Source: Splendidivirga corallicola (lineage in GTDB: Bacteria > Bacteroidota > Bacteroidia > Cytophagales > Cyclobacteriaceae). Taken from it: 64,000 nucleotides of DNA. Location: positions 310,001 through 374,000 of the forward strand of contig JAUJEA010000005.1 of the NCBI GenBank assembly GCA_030442035.1, written 5' to 3'. Under the pieces are notes generated by a model, which ran no database searches, was not told the origin of the DNA, and was given only the letters and a program-made list of their open reading frames with translations. Both the position numbers and the translations under genes were made by a program. Positions 36,537 through 45,258 of this stretch are shown piece by piece; positions within the stretch are counted from its first letter, which is position 1, and each line of letters opens with the position of its first letter.

Positions 36537-36552
36537 GACATTTCAATTTGCA

Positions 36553-37755
36553 TTAATCTTTGAGAATCTTATGTCCCATTTTATCTCTTTTTGTCTTAAG
36601 ATATTCCTCGTTATGCTCATTAGGCAAAATTTCAATGGGTACATTCTCAACTATTTCCAAACCATATCCCATAAGTCCGGCGCGTTTTTTGGGATTATTG
36701 GAAATTAATTTAATCTTGGAAACCCCAAGATCTCTCAGTATCTGAGCCCCTACACCATAATCTCTCTGATCCATTTTAAAACCGAGCTCCAGGTTCGCCT
36801 GCACTGTGTCTCTCCCCTGTTCCTGCAACTTATACGCTTTTAGCTTATTTATTAAACCAATTCCCCTACCCTCTTGGTTCATATACAGTACTACTCCTTT
36901 ACCCTCTTTCTCCACTATATGCATCGCCTGATGTAATTGATTACCACAATCACAACGGCAGGAACTAAAGATATCACCGGTTACGCAGGAAGAATGTACT
37001 CTCACCAGTACAGGTTCATCTTTTTCCCAGGAGCCTTTGACAAGTGCCAGGTGTGTATCGCCGGTATTGGTTTGTTTATAAGCAACCAAATCAAAGTTTC
37101 CATGTTCTGTTGGCATCTTCACTTCCACCTCTCTTTGTATAAGGCTCTCTTTAGCCAATCTATACGCAATTAAATCCTTGATGGATACCAGTTTTAAGTT
37201 AAACTTATCTGCCACTTTCCTTAGATCGGGAAGGCGGGCCATAGTACCATCTTCGTTCATAATTTCCACCAAAACACCAGCTGGCTGAAAACCAGCCAAT
37301 CGAGCAAAATCAATGGCGGCCTCTGTATGACCTGTTCTTCTTAAAACACCACCTCTTTTTGCCTTCAAAGGAAAAATATGGCCTGGTTTACCTAATTCCT
37401 CCGGTTTTGTAGCGGTATTAACCAACGCTCTAATGGTCTTTGCCCTATCGCTAGCTGAAATGCCTGTGGTACAACCATGACCGATTAAATCAACAGAAAC
37501 GGTAAATGGTGTTTCATGCAAAGCTGTATTATCACCAACCATGAGATCCAAACCCAACTCTTCACATCGATCCTCAATAAGAGGCGCACATATCAAACCA
37601 CGACCATGTGTGGCCATGAAGTTGATAATTTCCGGCGTAATACACTCAGCAGCACATATAAAATCCCCTTCATTCTCCCGGTCTTCATCATCCACCACAA
37701 TGATCACTTCTTCCCTTTTAATTGCCTCAATGGCCTCTTCTATTTTATCCAACAT
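36553..37755 (-). CDS. ribBA: RibBA: DHBP synthase / GTP cyclohydrolase II
   Basis: This 400-residue bifunctional enzyme supplies both precursors of riboflavin. The N-terminal DHBP synthase domain has [12 protein letters not shown] (21-32), GHGCTTGIS and [11 protein letters not shown]. The C-terminal cyclohydrolase domain begins near 205 and shows the zinc ligands in [15 protein letters not shown], then NQEGRGIGL and [14 protein letters not shown]. Both halves look intact. No FMN riboswitch (RFN element) is seen upstream. The minus strand has a TAAGTTTG -7-like element at 37905-37912 but lacks a good -33. Confidence 0.96.
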   Translation of the reverse strand: MLDKIEEAIEAIKREEVIIVVDDEDRENEGDFICAAECITPEIINFMATHGRGLICAPLIEDRCEELGLDLMVGDNTALHETPFTVSVDLIGHGCTTGISASDRAKTIRALVNTATKPEELGKPGHIFPLKAKRGGVLRRTGHTEAAIDFARLAGFQPAGVLVEIMNEDGTMARLPDLRKVADKFNLKLVSIKDLIAYRLAKESLIQREVEVKMPTEHGNFDLVAYKQTNTGDTHLALVKGSWEKDEPVLVRVHSSCVTGDIFSSCRCDCGNQLHQAMHIVEKEGKGVVLYMNQEGRGIGLINKLKAYKLQEQGRDTVQANLELGFKMDQRDYGVGAQILRDLGVSKIKLISNNPKKRAGLMGYGLEIVENVPIEILPNEHNEEYLKTKRDKMGHKILKD

Positions 37756-37904
37756 AGTTTTTTCAAGGTTTCATGTTCTTTAAAGGGTCTGGAGATTTTT
37801 CTGGAATACAATGAAGTGCCATATTACCCTCTTTTTAAGTTAATATTTTTATCATAAAAAAACACACTCAGAATTCCTCCTTCTCAAACCTTTGTAATAT
37901 ATCG

Positions 37905-37912
37905 CAAACTTA
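37905..37912 (-). promoter_or_regulatory. Possible -7 element upstream of ribBA
   Basis: The minus strand reads TAAGTTTG, matching TAnnTTTG. The nearest TTTG upstream is 25 nt away and the nearest TTG 13 nt away, so the -33 match is poor. It sits 150 bp before the ribBA ATG and is the only such element in that spacer. Confidence 0.3.
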
Positions 37913-37966
37913 CTATAAACTAAATCAACATTATCATCAAAACATTGAATTCAGTATCAGATATTT

Positions 37967-39889
37967 TCACTTGGAGATGACATTTCCTAGAATTTTAGCT
38001 ACATCCATCTCCATTTTCTTATAAGCGCTAATAACTTGTAGAAGTTCCTCTTGTTTGGCCAGATCTTCTTCCTCCTTCAAAGCCTCAACATTGCTTTGAA
38101 TGATTTTCTGGATGACTCTGAATTTTAACCTTTGGATATTGGTGAAAACAACATTATCAAGGATATCAGTTTCATTGGGCACTAATATTTGATAACGATC
38201 ATACCAATTCTTACTCAATTCATATCGATTCATTTCCATTTCCAGGTTGATTATTTCCTGTTTAACAGCATTAGAACCATTATGAATGAGGTATTCCGTA
38301 TCAATTACAACACCTTCCTGTAACTTTTGTTTATAGAGGGAAATAATTTCTGCGTAAATCGGTGTATCAAATTCTATGTCTTCCAGCTCTTTTAATATAT
38401 AGTCACAAAATTTAAAATCTCCCTCCACTATTCTCGAACCATAGTTGATGAGCAACCTGATACTCTCTTTCTCCTGCAAAGAAATAAAATTGGTAACCTC
38501 CGGTTTGGTTGATACTTCTTCAATATCCCGGACGTCAGGAGGTGCTTCTTCTTTACTCTTTACTTTGTTCCTTTTCTCCTTATTCTGTCGGATCAGGATC
38601 TTGTTTTGTTCTGAAATCAGAACGGATTCATCGATTTCAAGGATTTTACTACATTCCTGAATATAAACGGTCCTCTTAATCGGATCAGGAATTTTAGCTA
38701 TGCTTTCGACAATCTCACGAATTGTTTCGGCTTTCTTCAAAGGATCACCTGCTGCCTCACTGGTTAGCAGGGAAACTTTGAACTTGATGAAGTCCTGAGA
38801 TTGCTCCTGAAGATATTCCTGAAATTTAGTGGTTCCCAACTTCTGAGAATAACTGTCCGGATCTTCCCCTTCAGGAAAAACAACGGTTTTGACATTCATT
38901 CCCTTCTCAAGGATCATATCAATACCTCTGATAGAAGCCCTTAGCCCTGCCGCATCACCATCAAATAAGACAGTGATATTCTCAGAATACCGTCCAATCA
39001 ATTTAATCTGATCATCAGTCAGCGATGTTCCGGAAGATGCTACTACATTTTCCACCCCTGATAAATGCAATGAAATAACATCCGTATAACCCTCTACCAA
39101 ATAACAATTATCCCCATTTCTTATAGCCTGTTTCGCCTGATGGATCCCATAGAGGATTTTGCTCTTATGATAGATCTCCGTTTCGGGAGAGTTTATGTAT
39201 TTAGGTTGTTTCTTGTTGTTACTGAGTGTTCGGGCTCCGAAAGCAATGACTTTTCCGGTAACATTATGAATGGGAAAAGTCACTCTTCCCCGGAAGCGAT
39301 CGTAGAAACGATCATCCTTGGAGATCAGCAGACCGGCTTTTTCCAGAATATCCGTACTATAACCTTTCGCACTGGCTGCTTTGGCAAAACCATCCCATTG
39401 ATCCAAACTGTAGCCCAGCTCAAATTTCTTGATGACTTGATCGGTAAAACCCCGCTCTTTAAAATATGAGAGTCCTATGGCCTTTCCGTCAGCATGGTTC
39501 CATAACATATCCCGATAGTACTCGGCAGCGTAATTTATGACGATGTAAAGACTTTCCCTTTCATTTTGTTTTTGGATCTGTTCATCAGTTTGTTCTTCCT
39601 CAACTATTTCAATTCCATATTTTTTAGCGAGGTATTTAAGGGTTTCCAAATAAGAAAGGCCTTCATGCTCCATAATGAAGTTAATGGCATCCCCCCCTTT
39701 TCCGGAGCTAAAATCTTTGAATATACCCTTCGAAGGTGAAATGTAGAAGGAAGGTGTCTTTTCATTGGTAAAGGGGCTTAAGGCACGGTAATTCTGCCCT
39801 ACCCTCTTCATCGTGAGGAAATCACTAAGGACATCGACAATGTCGATCTGACCCTTTATTCGATCTATGGTTTCTTGACTAATGCTCAA
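37967..39889 (-). CDS. dnaG: DNA primase DnaG lacking zinc ligands
   Basis: This roughly 640-residue primase makes RNA primers for replication. The TOPRIM core is clear (YLVEGYTDVISLH, VASSGTSLT, LFDGDAAG). The CHC2 zinc-binding domain is present by sequence, but all four metal ligands are replaced. ALSPFTNEKTPSF has Ser and Thr for Cys and His, and FKDFSSGKGG has Asp and Ser for two Cys. Related Bacteroidota share this. No ATG exists between an in-frame TGA and residue 35. TTG 39889 gives an N-terminus (SISQETIDRI) like relatives; TTG 39913 would add eight residues. The C-terminal domain for DnaB contact is divergent. Confidence 0.93.
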   Translation of the reverse strand: MSISQETIDRIKGQIDIVDVLSDFLTMKRVGQNYRALSPFTNEKTPSFYISPSKGIFKDFSSGKGGDAINFIMEHEGLSYLETLKYLAKKYGIEIVEEEQTDEQIQKQNERESLYIVINYAAEYYRDMLWNHADGKAIGLSYFKERGFTDQVIKKFELGYSLDQWDGFAKAASAKGYSTDILEKAGLLISKDDRFYDRFRGRVTFPIHNVTGKVIAFGARTLSNNKKQPKYINSPETEIYHKSKILYGIHQAKQAIRNGDNCYLVEGYTDVISLHLSGVENVVASSGTSLTDDQIKLIGRYSENITVLFDGDAAGLRASIRGIDMILEKGMNVKTVVFPEGEDPDSYSQKLGTTKFQEYLQEQSQDFIKFKVSLLTSEAAGDPLKKAETIREIVESIAKIPDPIKRTVYIQECSKILEIDESVLISEQNKILIRQNKEKRNKVKSKEEAPPDVRDIEEVSTKPEVTNFISLQEKESIRLLINYGSRIVEGDFKFCDYILKELEDIEFDTPIYAEIISLYKQKLQEGVVIDTEYLIHNGSNAVKQEIINLEMEMNRYELSKNWYDRYQILVPNETDILDNVVFTNIQRLKFRVIQKIIQSNVEALKEEEDLAKQEELLQVISAYKKMEMDVAKILGNVISK

Positions 39890-40020
39890 TGTAAAATCAA
39901 AAAATCTATTCAAAGTTAATCAAAAGCGACGAAAAGTGTTGCTGCAAAAATTCTTCATGCCAGGGACCTACTCATTAAAATCAACCTAAAATTGCATTGA
40001 TATTCACTTCTGCGGAAAAT

Positions 40021-40054
40021 GATTTTTCAAAAAAAAATATTTTTTTGAAAAATC
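40021..40054. repeat. A/T-rich hairpin
   Basis: Fifteen-nt arms (GATTTTTCAAAAAAA and its complement) enclose a 4-nt centre. The hairpin lies between dnaG and the candidate RNA. With T-runs on both strands it could stop transcription from either side, but the weak A:T stem makes that uncertain. Confidence 0.4.
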
Positions 40055-40090
40055 GGTAGGGTGAAATCATGTAAGACTGTAATAATAAGC

Positions 40091-40325
40091 AAAGGAACGG
40101 AGCCGATGGATTCACAGAGGGTGTATGATCAAATGGTGATTAAATTACTTAGCTTAAGACAGGAATCTTAAAATGATCAATTTAGGGGTAAATGGCATTT
40201 TCTGTGACGTGGAGAAATGAGTGATTCTGTTCCTTTTTTTAAAAAAACTATTCGTTGTTTACCAATAGATTCGTTCCACTTTCCCTTTAACCTAACAAGA
40301 CGCCCCAAAAAGCGTCTTGTTTTTT
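40091..40325 (+). ncRNA. Candidate structured non-coding RNA
   Basis: Four helices nest inside one another: 40091-40102 with 40225-40236 (12 bp including two G-U pairs), 40112-40118 with 40201-40207 (7 bp), 40126-40131 with 40174-40179 (6 bp) and hairpin 40154-40159 with 40166-40171 (6 bp). The closed rod of 146 nt is followed by a strong intrinsic terminator on the same strand. No protein gene precedes that terminator. The rod shape resembles 6S RNA, but I see no sequence signature that proves it. It could instead be a long leader of mrp with attenuation. The 5' end and promoter are not placed. Confidence 0.45.
40295..40325 (+). terminator. Intrinsic terminator
   Basis: A 9-bp GC-containing stem (ACAAGACGC with GCGTCTTGT) and an 8-nt loop are followed by TTTTT on the plus strand. 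No rightward gene ends upstream, so it should terminate an RNA made from within this spacer. It lies 106 bp before the mrp start. Confidence 0.8.
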
Positions 40326-40431
40326 AATGTCATGTTTCATACTTAAACAACTTATTTTAAAGGTTATTTGTTAATAAAATCAACTATTAGCACTAAATTG
40401 CGATATAATTTAAATTGAAGAAGAGATACTT

Positions 40432-41529
40432 ATGAGTATCAGCAAAGAAAAAATACTACAGGCGCTAAGCACAGTTGAAGATCCGGATCTAAAAAAAGAT
40501 TTGGTAAGTCTGAATATGATTCGGGATGTGGAGATTAGTAATTCAAAAGTAAGCTTTACCGTTGTGCTTACAACTCCGGCCTGTCCTTTGAAAGAACTCA
40601 TTAAAAATAATTGTCGGGAAGCCGTTGAAAAAGCAATTGGAAAAGATGTGGAGATCATCATCAACATGACTTCCGATGTAACGACAACACGTTTAAATAA
40701 TGCTCCTTTATTACCAGATGTGAAAAACATCATTGCTATTGCTTCCGGTAAAGGTGGCGTTGGAAAATCTACTGTTACAGCAAATTTAGCGGTTTCCTTA
40801 GCCAAAACCGGAGCGAAGGTAGGCATTATTGATGCAGATATATTCGGTCCTTCTGTTCCCACCATGTTTAATTGCGAACATGAACAACCGGGAATATTAC
40901 AAAGGGATGGTAAGAATCTAATTGTACCCATTGAACAATATGGTGTAAAATTAATATCCATAGGTTTTTTAGCTCCGGCGGATAATGCGGTTGTCTGGAG
41001 AGGTCCTATGGCCAGTTCAGCACTTAAACAATTTATCAGTGATGCCGAATGGGGTGAACTGGATTATTTATTGATAGACCTTCCTCCCGGAACCAGTGAT
41101 ATACATCTTACTTTGGTTCAAACTGTGCCGGTAACGGGAGCGCTTATAGTCACTACTCCACAAAAAGTAGCTTTGGCTGATGCAAAAAAAGGATTAGCCA
41201 TGTTTAAACAGGCCCAGATCAATGTACCCATTTTGGGAATTGTAGAAAATATGGCATATTTCATTCCGGAAGAACTACCTGATAATAAGTACTTTATTTT
41301 CGGAAAAGACGGAGGAAAAAAACTTGCCGAACAAAAAGAGGTGCCTTTCTTAGGAGAGATACCGATTGTGCAGGGCATAAGAGAAAGCGGTGATAATGGA
41401 TACCCGGCAGCACTTAAGGAAAGTGTAACTGCTGAGGCATTTCAAAACCTGGCTGAATCCGTGGCACAGCAAGTGGCCATCAGGAACTCTGAGCTAGGGA
41501 AAACCCAAAAGGTTGAAGTAAACGTTTAA
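40432..41529 (+). CDS. Mrp/NBP35-family iron-sulfur carrier ATPase
   Basis: This 365-residue protein has an N-terminal DUF59/MIP18 domain (residues 1-80, with TTPACPLKE) and a P-loop domain with GKGGVGKSTVTANLA (about 105-119). Later motifs are DADIFGPSVP and LIDLPPGTSD. Mrp proteins bind and transfer [4Fe-4S] clusters. The usual C-terminal CxxC pair of the P-loop domain is absent; the matching region reads VENMAYFIPEELP. The Nfu-type gene follows by 8 bp, an informative pairing for Fe-S assembly. Confidence 0.92.
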   Translation: MSISKEKILQALSTVEDPDLKKDLVSLNMIRDVEISNSKVSFTVVLTTPACPLKELIKNNCREAVEKAIGKDVEIIINMTSDVTTTRLNNAPLLPDVKNIIAIASGKGGVGKSTVTANLAVSLAKTGAKVGIIDADIFGPSVPTMFNCEHEQPGILQRDGKNLIVPIEQYGVKLISIGFLAPADNAVVWRGPMASSALKQFISDAEWGELDYLLIDLPPGTSDIHLTLVQTVPVTGALIVTTPQKVALADAKKGLAMFKQAQINVPILGIVENMAYFIPEELPDNKYFIFGKDGGKKLAEQKEVPFLGEIPIVQGIRESGDNGYPAALKESVTAEAFQNLAESVAQQVAIRNSELGKTQKVEVNV

Positions 41530-41537
41530 TATAAAGT

Positions 41538-41840
41538 ATGGAAGAGAATTCTGTTATGAATCCAGATTTGAAAGAAAGAGTCGAAAAGGCGCTGGATAAT
41601 ATCAGACCATATCTGGAAACAGATGGAGGCAATGTAAAAATTACCAATATCAGTGAAGATATGGTCGTGACACTTGAATTGCTCGGTGCTTGCGGTTCAT
41701 GTCCAATGTCTACTATGACACTCAAAGCAGGTGTAGAGGAAGCTATAAAAAGAGCTGTTCCGGAAATCACATCTGTGGAAGCCATCAACATTACAGCTCC
41801 TGATGATCCAAATGCAAAACTTCCCGATAATTTACTTTAA
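41538..41840 (+). CDS. Nfu-type (NifU C-terminal domain) protein
   Basis: This 100-residue protein is a single NifU-like domain. The CxxC motif lies in LLGACGSCPMSTMTLK, which binds an Fe-S cluster between two monomers for transfer to apoproteins. Preceding sequence LDNIRPYLETDGGNV is the family start. It sits 8 bp behind the Mrp gene, so the two are cotranscribed and probably act in sequence. Confidence 0.92.
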   Translation: MEENSVMNPDLKERVEKALDNIRPYLETDGGNVKITNISEDMVVTLELLGACGSCPMSTMTLKAGVEEAIKRAVPEITSVEAINITAPDDPNAKLPDNLL

Positions 41841-41958
41841 TTGCTCAGCTTATAGATAAAATTTCTTCAAAAATTACCTGGGCATTTTTAAACTTCGGAA
41901 CGGAATGGAACTCTAATGGAAAAACATTTCGTTTATTCCGAGAAACAAAGATACTATT

Positions 41959-44900
41959 TTGCGAAAATCACTAGTCTTTATATTCCTATTACATGTGGGA
42001 TCCATATTACTTGCTCAGGAAAAATGTGGAACCGTACTTCTTGAAGAAATAAAAAAACAGAATAATCCCTCCCGAGAATCAATTCACCAATTTGAAGATT
42101 GGTTACAAAATAAAATCAAAGACAGAAAATTTCGCAGTTCAGCGCAAGGTGAAGCAGAAAGACAAGCAGGTCCCTATATCATACCGGTAGTTGTCCATGT
42201 GATCCATCTTGGAGAACCTGTTGGAACAGGGAGCAATATTTCTGATGATCAGATCATTTCTCAGATCGATGTACTTAATGAGGATTTCAGAAGATTAAAT
42301 TCAGATGCGAATCTAACGCTCAGTCAGTTCAAACCAGTGGCGGCAGATGCCGAGATTGAATTTCGTCTGGCGCAGAGGGATCCGGAGGGATTAGCTACTA
42401 CCGGGATTACCAGAACACTCAGTACCAGGGCATTCTGGGGCATCAATGATGGAGAAGCACTTTCTTCGTTAAGCTACTGGCCTGCCGAAGATTACTTAAA
42501 TATATGGGTAACAAATCTTTCCGGTACTTTATTGGGATTTGCCCAGTTACCGGTTTCAAACCTGGAAGGCCTTGAAGATGCCTCAAACAATCGTTTGTCA
42601 GATGGGATCGTAGTTCGCTATGAAAGCTTTGGATCCGTAAATAAAGGTGATTTCCCCGTTCTGGAGGAACCTTTTCATTTAGGTAGAACGACTACCCATG
42701 AGGTAGGGCATTTTTTTGGACTCAGACATATCTGGGGAGATGGTGGTTGTTCTGTGGATGATTTTTGCGCCGATACACCTCAGGCGTCCTCTGATAACAA
42801 TGGTTGTAATTTGAATAAAACAAGCTGTGGCGGATTGAATATGGTCCAGAATTATATGGACTATACCGATGATGTCTGTATGAATCTTTTTACCCTTGAT
42901 CAGAAAGCCAGAATGCAGACAGTGCTTGAAAATAGTCCTCGCAGAGAAAGTCTGACTGAATCAAAAGGTGCACTCCCACCCGTGGTTACTGATAATGACC
43001 TTGGCATCCGTGGAATACTTTCTCCCAATGTGGGTGTATGTGATAACAATACCATTCCCTCTGTGGAAGTAAGAAACTATGGAACAAATCAAATAACCAG
43101 CCTTTCTATTTCAGTGATCCTTAATGAAAATGTAATTGAAACAAAGAATGTAGTTGTCACATTGGATCCCTTGGAAATCACAACTATATCATTTAATCCT
43201 CTTTCCATAACGGAGATTGGAAAACATCAATTAGGGTTTGAAGTAAGTAGTGTCAATGGCTCCAGTGATAACAATCCCGATAATAACAATCAGGAGATGT
43301 ATTTTTTCAATAGTGCCAATGTGACAAGCTCTTTTAGTTCATCTTTTGAAATACTCCCCGTTGATTGGATCATTGATAATCCAGATGGCGAAACAACATG
43401 GGCGATTCAGAATGCACAAGGAAATGGTAGCGATAACAACACAGCCATTGCTATCAATATGTTCAATTATCAATCTCCTTCAGGGGAAACTGATAGGTTG
43501 ATAACACCAAATTTTGATCTTTCCAGTGTCCGGAATGCTTCAATCCGTTTTAAAATCGCCTATGCTGATAATGAGAACAGACCGGATAAACTCGCAGTAG
43601 CGGTTTCCAGGGATTGTGGAAATACTTTCTCCGAGCAAGATATTATTTATCAAAAAAGCGGCAATGAGCTGTCCACAACTAATAGTAGTACAAGTGCTTT
43701 TGTTCCTACCAACAAATTCCAATGGCGAACCGAAAACATCGATTTATCTGAATTCATCGGAGAAGAGAATATTCAAATAGCCTTTATGGCCCAAAATGGT
43801 GAAGGTAATAATTTGTTTCTGGACGACGTGGGGGTGGCCTTTCAGGTTGAAAACAATTATGACATCAGTATCTCGAAAATAACCAAACCTTCTCCAATTA
43901 TTTGCGATGGAAACATTGCTCCGTCTATCGAGGTAATAAATCTTGGTACTGAATCCGTAAATACTTTTGAGGTAAGCCTGAAGGTAAATGGAAATGTAGT
44001 ATCTACCCTTCAATATTCCGGAGATGTCCTGGCGCCAGATGCACAAACAACCATTGATTTTGATAACATCAACCTTCCTGATGGATCTAATGAGGTCACA
44101 TTCTCAGTGGGTATGCCGAATGGTGTGAACGATAAAAATCAAGGTAATAATGAAAAAAGTATTACAACATTAATCGAGAATTCCAATGACATATTGCCTA
44201 TACGGGAAAAATTCAAAACATCTCAGATAAGTGATTCGGATTGGATTGTCATCAATCCTGATATGAATACCACCTGGGAGGTTATTTCTGCTCCAAATGG
44301 CGAGACAAACAATTTTTCAGCATACATTAATCAATATGATTATCCCGAAATTGGTCAGAAAAATTGGCTGGTTAGCCCGGTACTTGATTTCAGCAAAACG
44401 GATAAGGCCAGTTTGACATTCCGTATATCACATGCCAGTACGGATAATTTCGCAGACACACTAAAAGTGTTGGTTTCTACAGACTGTGGTACCTCATTTG
44501 AGCAAATGGTGTTCTCAAGGTATGGCGTAGCCCTGGCACAGGAAAATTCGCAAGATCCATGGACCCCTTCTTCAGCCAATGATTGGCGGGAAGAATTTAT
44601 TGATCTGACAGATTTTGCCGGTGAACCAAACGTCCGTGTTGCATTTGTTGCGGTGAACGGATATAGTAATAATTTGTACCTCGATGACATTGAATTTTTC
44701 CTAACCAATACTCAGGATCTGTTCAGACCAAATGAAGATCAGGCGGAGGTTTATCCGAATCCTGTGTTTAATGGCACCATTAAGACCGTTTTAAACTTAA
44801 GTGAAAGACAGGAAGTGATAATAAGTGTATACGACGCTCTGGGCAAACTAAACTTCCAAAGGAATTTTCCTAATTCACTCAACCAAACCTATGAGATCGA

Positions 44901-44988
44901 TTTGACCAATTTGAGAAATGGCATGTACTATGTAAGTATCCAGGGTCAGACAACCAGATCTGTCAAGAAAATAATTTTCAACAAATAG
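41959..44988 (+). CDS. Secreted M43-type metalloprotease with T9SS sorting domain
   Basis: This 1009-residue exported protease starts with a signal peptide ending LLAQ. The zinc site is HEVGHFFGLRH (H247, E248, H251, H257), with a Met-turn in NYMDYTDDVCMN, as in pappalysin-type M43 enzymes. Two beta-sandwich modules follow, each pairing a CARDB-like region with a jelly-roll ending LFLDDVG or LYLDDIE. The last 80 residues (VYPNPVFNG...MYYVSIQG) are a type IX secretion sorting domain. An in-frame TAA excludes upstream ATGs, so TTG 41959 is the start. It is likely secreted or attached to the cell surface and degrades extracellular protein. Confidence 0.9.
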   Translation: MRKSLVFIFLLHVGSILLAQEKCGTVLLEEIKKQNNPSRESIHQFEDWLQNKIKDRKFRSSAQGEAERQAGPYIIPVVVHVIHLGEPVGTGSNISDDQIISQIDVLNEDFRRLNSDANLTLSQFKPVAADAEIEFRLAQRDPEGLATTGITRTLSTRAFWGINDGEALSSLSYWPAEDYLNIWVTNLSGTLLGFAQLPVSNLEGLEDASNNRLSDGIVVRYESFGSVNKGDFPVLEEPFHLGRTTTHEVGHFFGLRHIWGDGGCSVDDFCADTPQASSDNNGCNLNKTSCGGLNMVQNYMDYTDDVCMNLFTLDQKARMQTVLENSPRRESLTESKGALPPVVTDNDLGIRGILSPNVGVCDNNTIPSVEVRNYGTNQITSLSISVILNENVIETKNVVVTLDPLEITTISFNPLSITEIGKHQLGFEVSSVNGSSDNNPDNNNQEMYFFNSANVTSSFSSSFEILPVDWIIDNPDGETTWAIQNAQGNGSDNNTAIAINMFNYQSPSGETDRLITPNFDLSSVRNASIRFKIAYADNENRPDKLAVAVSRDCGNTFSEQDIIYQKSGNELSTTNSSTSAFVPTNKFQWRTENIDLSEFIGEENIQIAFMAQNGEGNNLFLDDVGVAFQVENNYDISISKITKPSPIICDGNIAPSIEVINLGTESVNTFEVSLKVNGNVVSTLQYSGDVLAPDAQTTIDFDNINLPDGSNEVTFSVGMPNGVNDKNQGNNEKSITTLIENSNDILPIREKFKTSQISDSDWIVINPDMNTTWEVISAPNGETNNFSAYINQYDYPEIGQKNWLVSPVLDFSKTDKASLTFRISHASTDNFADTLKVLVSTDCGTSFEQMVFSRYGVALAQENSQDPWTPSSANDWREEFIDLTDFAGEPNVRVAFVAVNGYSNNLYLDDIEFFLTNTQDLFRPNEDQAEVYPNPVFNGTIKTVLNLSERQEVIISVYDALGKLNFQRNFPNSLNQTYEIDLTNLRNGMYYVSIQGQTTRSVKKIIFNK

Positions 44989-45149
44989 AAAATTAGCATA
45001 ATTAAATTTCAACACAGTTCCACTTTGTGACAAACAGGATCTCTACATTGTTATTACCTCAGAATTTTAGATTCGTTTTTTCAATAAATTATTTTTTGAA
45101 AGGAAATCACCCTTTTGGTAGACTCTTTTGTAAATTGCGGGTTCAATTA

Positions 45150-45209
45150 TGCAAAGCCGGCAAACTAAATAAAACTATCAACAGGTGAAAGTATGTTTCC
45201 GGCTGGGCA
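45150..45209 (+). promoter_or_regulatory. Hairpin in the leader of the helicase gene
   Basis: TGC and GCCGG-c-AAAC (45150-45165) can pair with GTTT-CCGGC and GCA (45195-45209). A 3x3 internal loop, one bulged C and a 29-nt apical loop interrupt the helix. The G/C stem stands out in AT-rich surroundings and lies 50 bp before the helicase ATG. No T-run follows, so it is not a terminator. It matches no riboswitch I can confirm. Confidence 0.35.
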
Positions 45210-45258
45210 CAGTGATTCTCAATGATTGTCAAAATGGATTCCATTTAAAAATTGTGGC

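Larger units (their letters stand above)
39914..40431. other. Spacer holding a candidate ncRNA and hairpins
   Basis: This 518-bp spacer between divergent dnaG and mrp has no protein-coding frame. It contains an A/T hairpin (40021-40054), a nested set of helices (40091-40236) and an intrinsic terminator (40295-40325), each listed separately. Promoters for dnaG, mrp and the RNA should lie here; none matches TTTG-N19-TAnnTTTG. Confidence 0.6.

Noticed and set aside
37756..37966. FMN riboswitch expected upstream of ribBA
   Set aside because: None of the conserved RFN-element words are present on the minus strand.
40432..40961. Long antisense frames inside mrp, ActB and other genes
   Set aside because: They overlap conserved genes in full, show low-complexity or implausible compositions and have no family features. 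They are shadows of real genes.
45131..45210. Possible c-di-GMP-I (GEMM) riboswitch because of a GCAAAGCC word
   Set aside because: The first conserved hairpin with GCAAACC and GAAA in the right order is missing, and the stem pairs differently. It is kept only as an unnamed hairpin.
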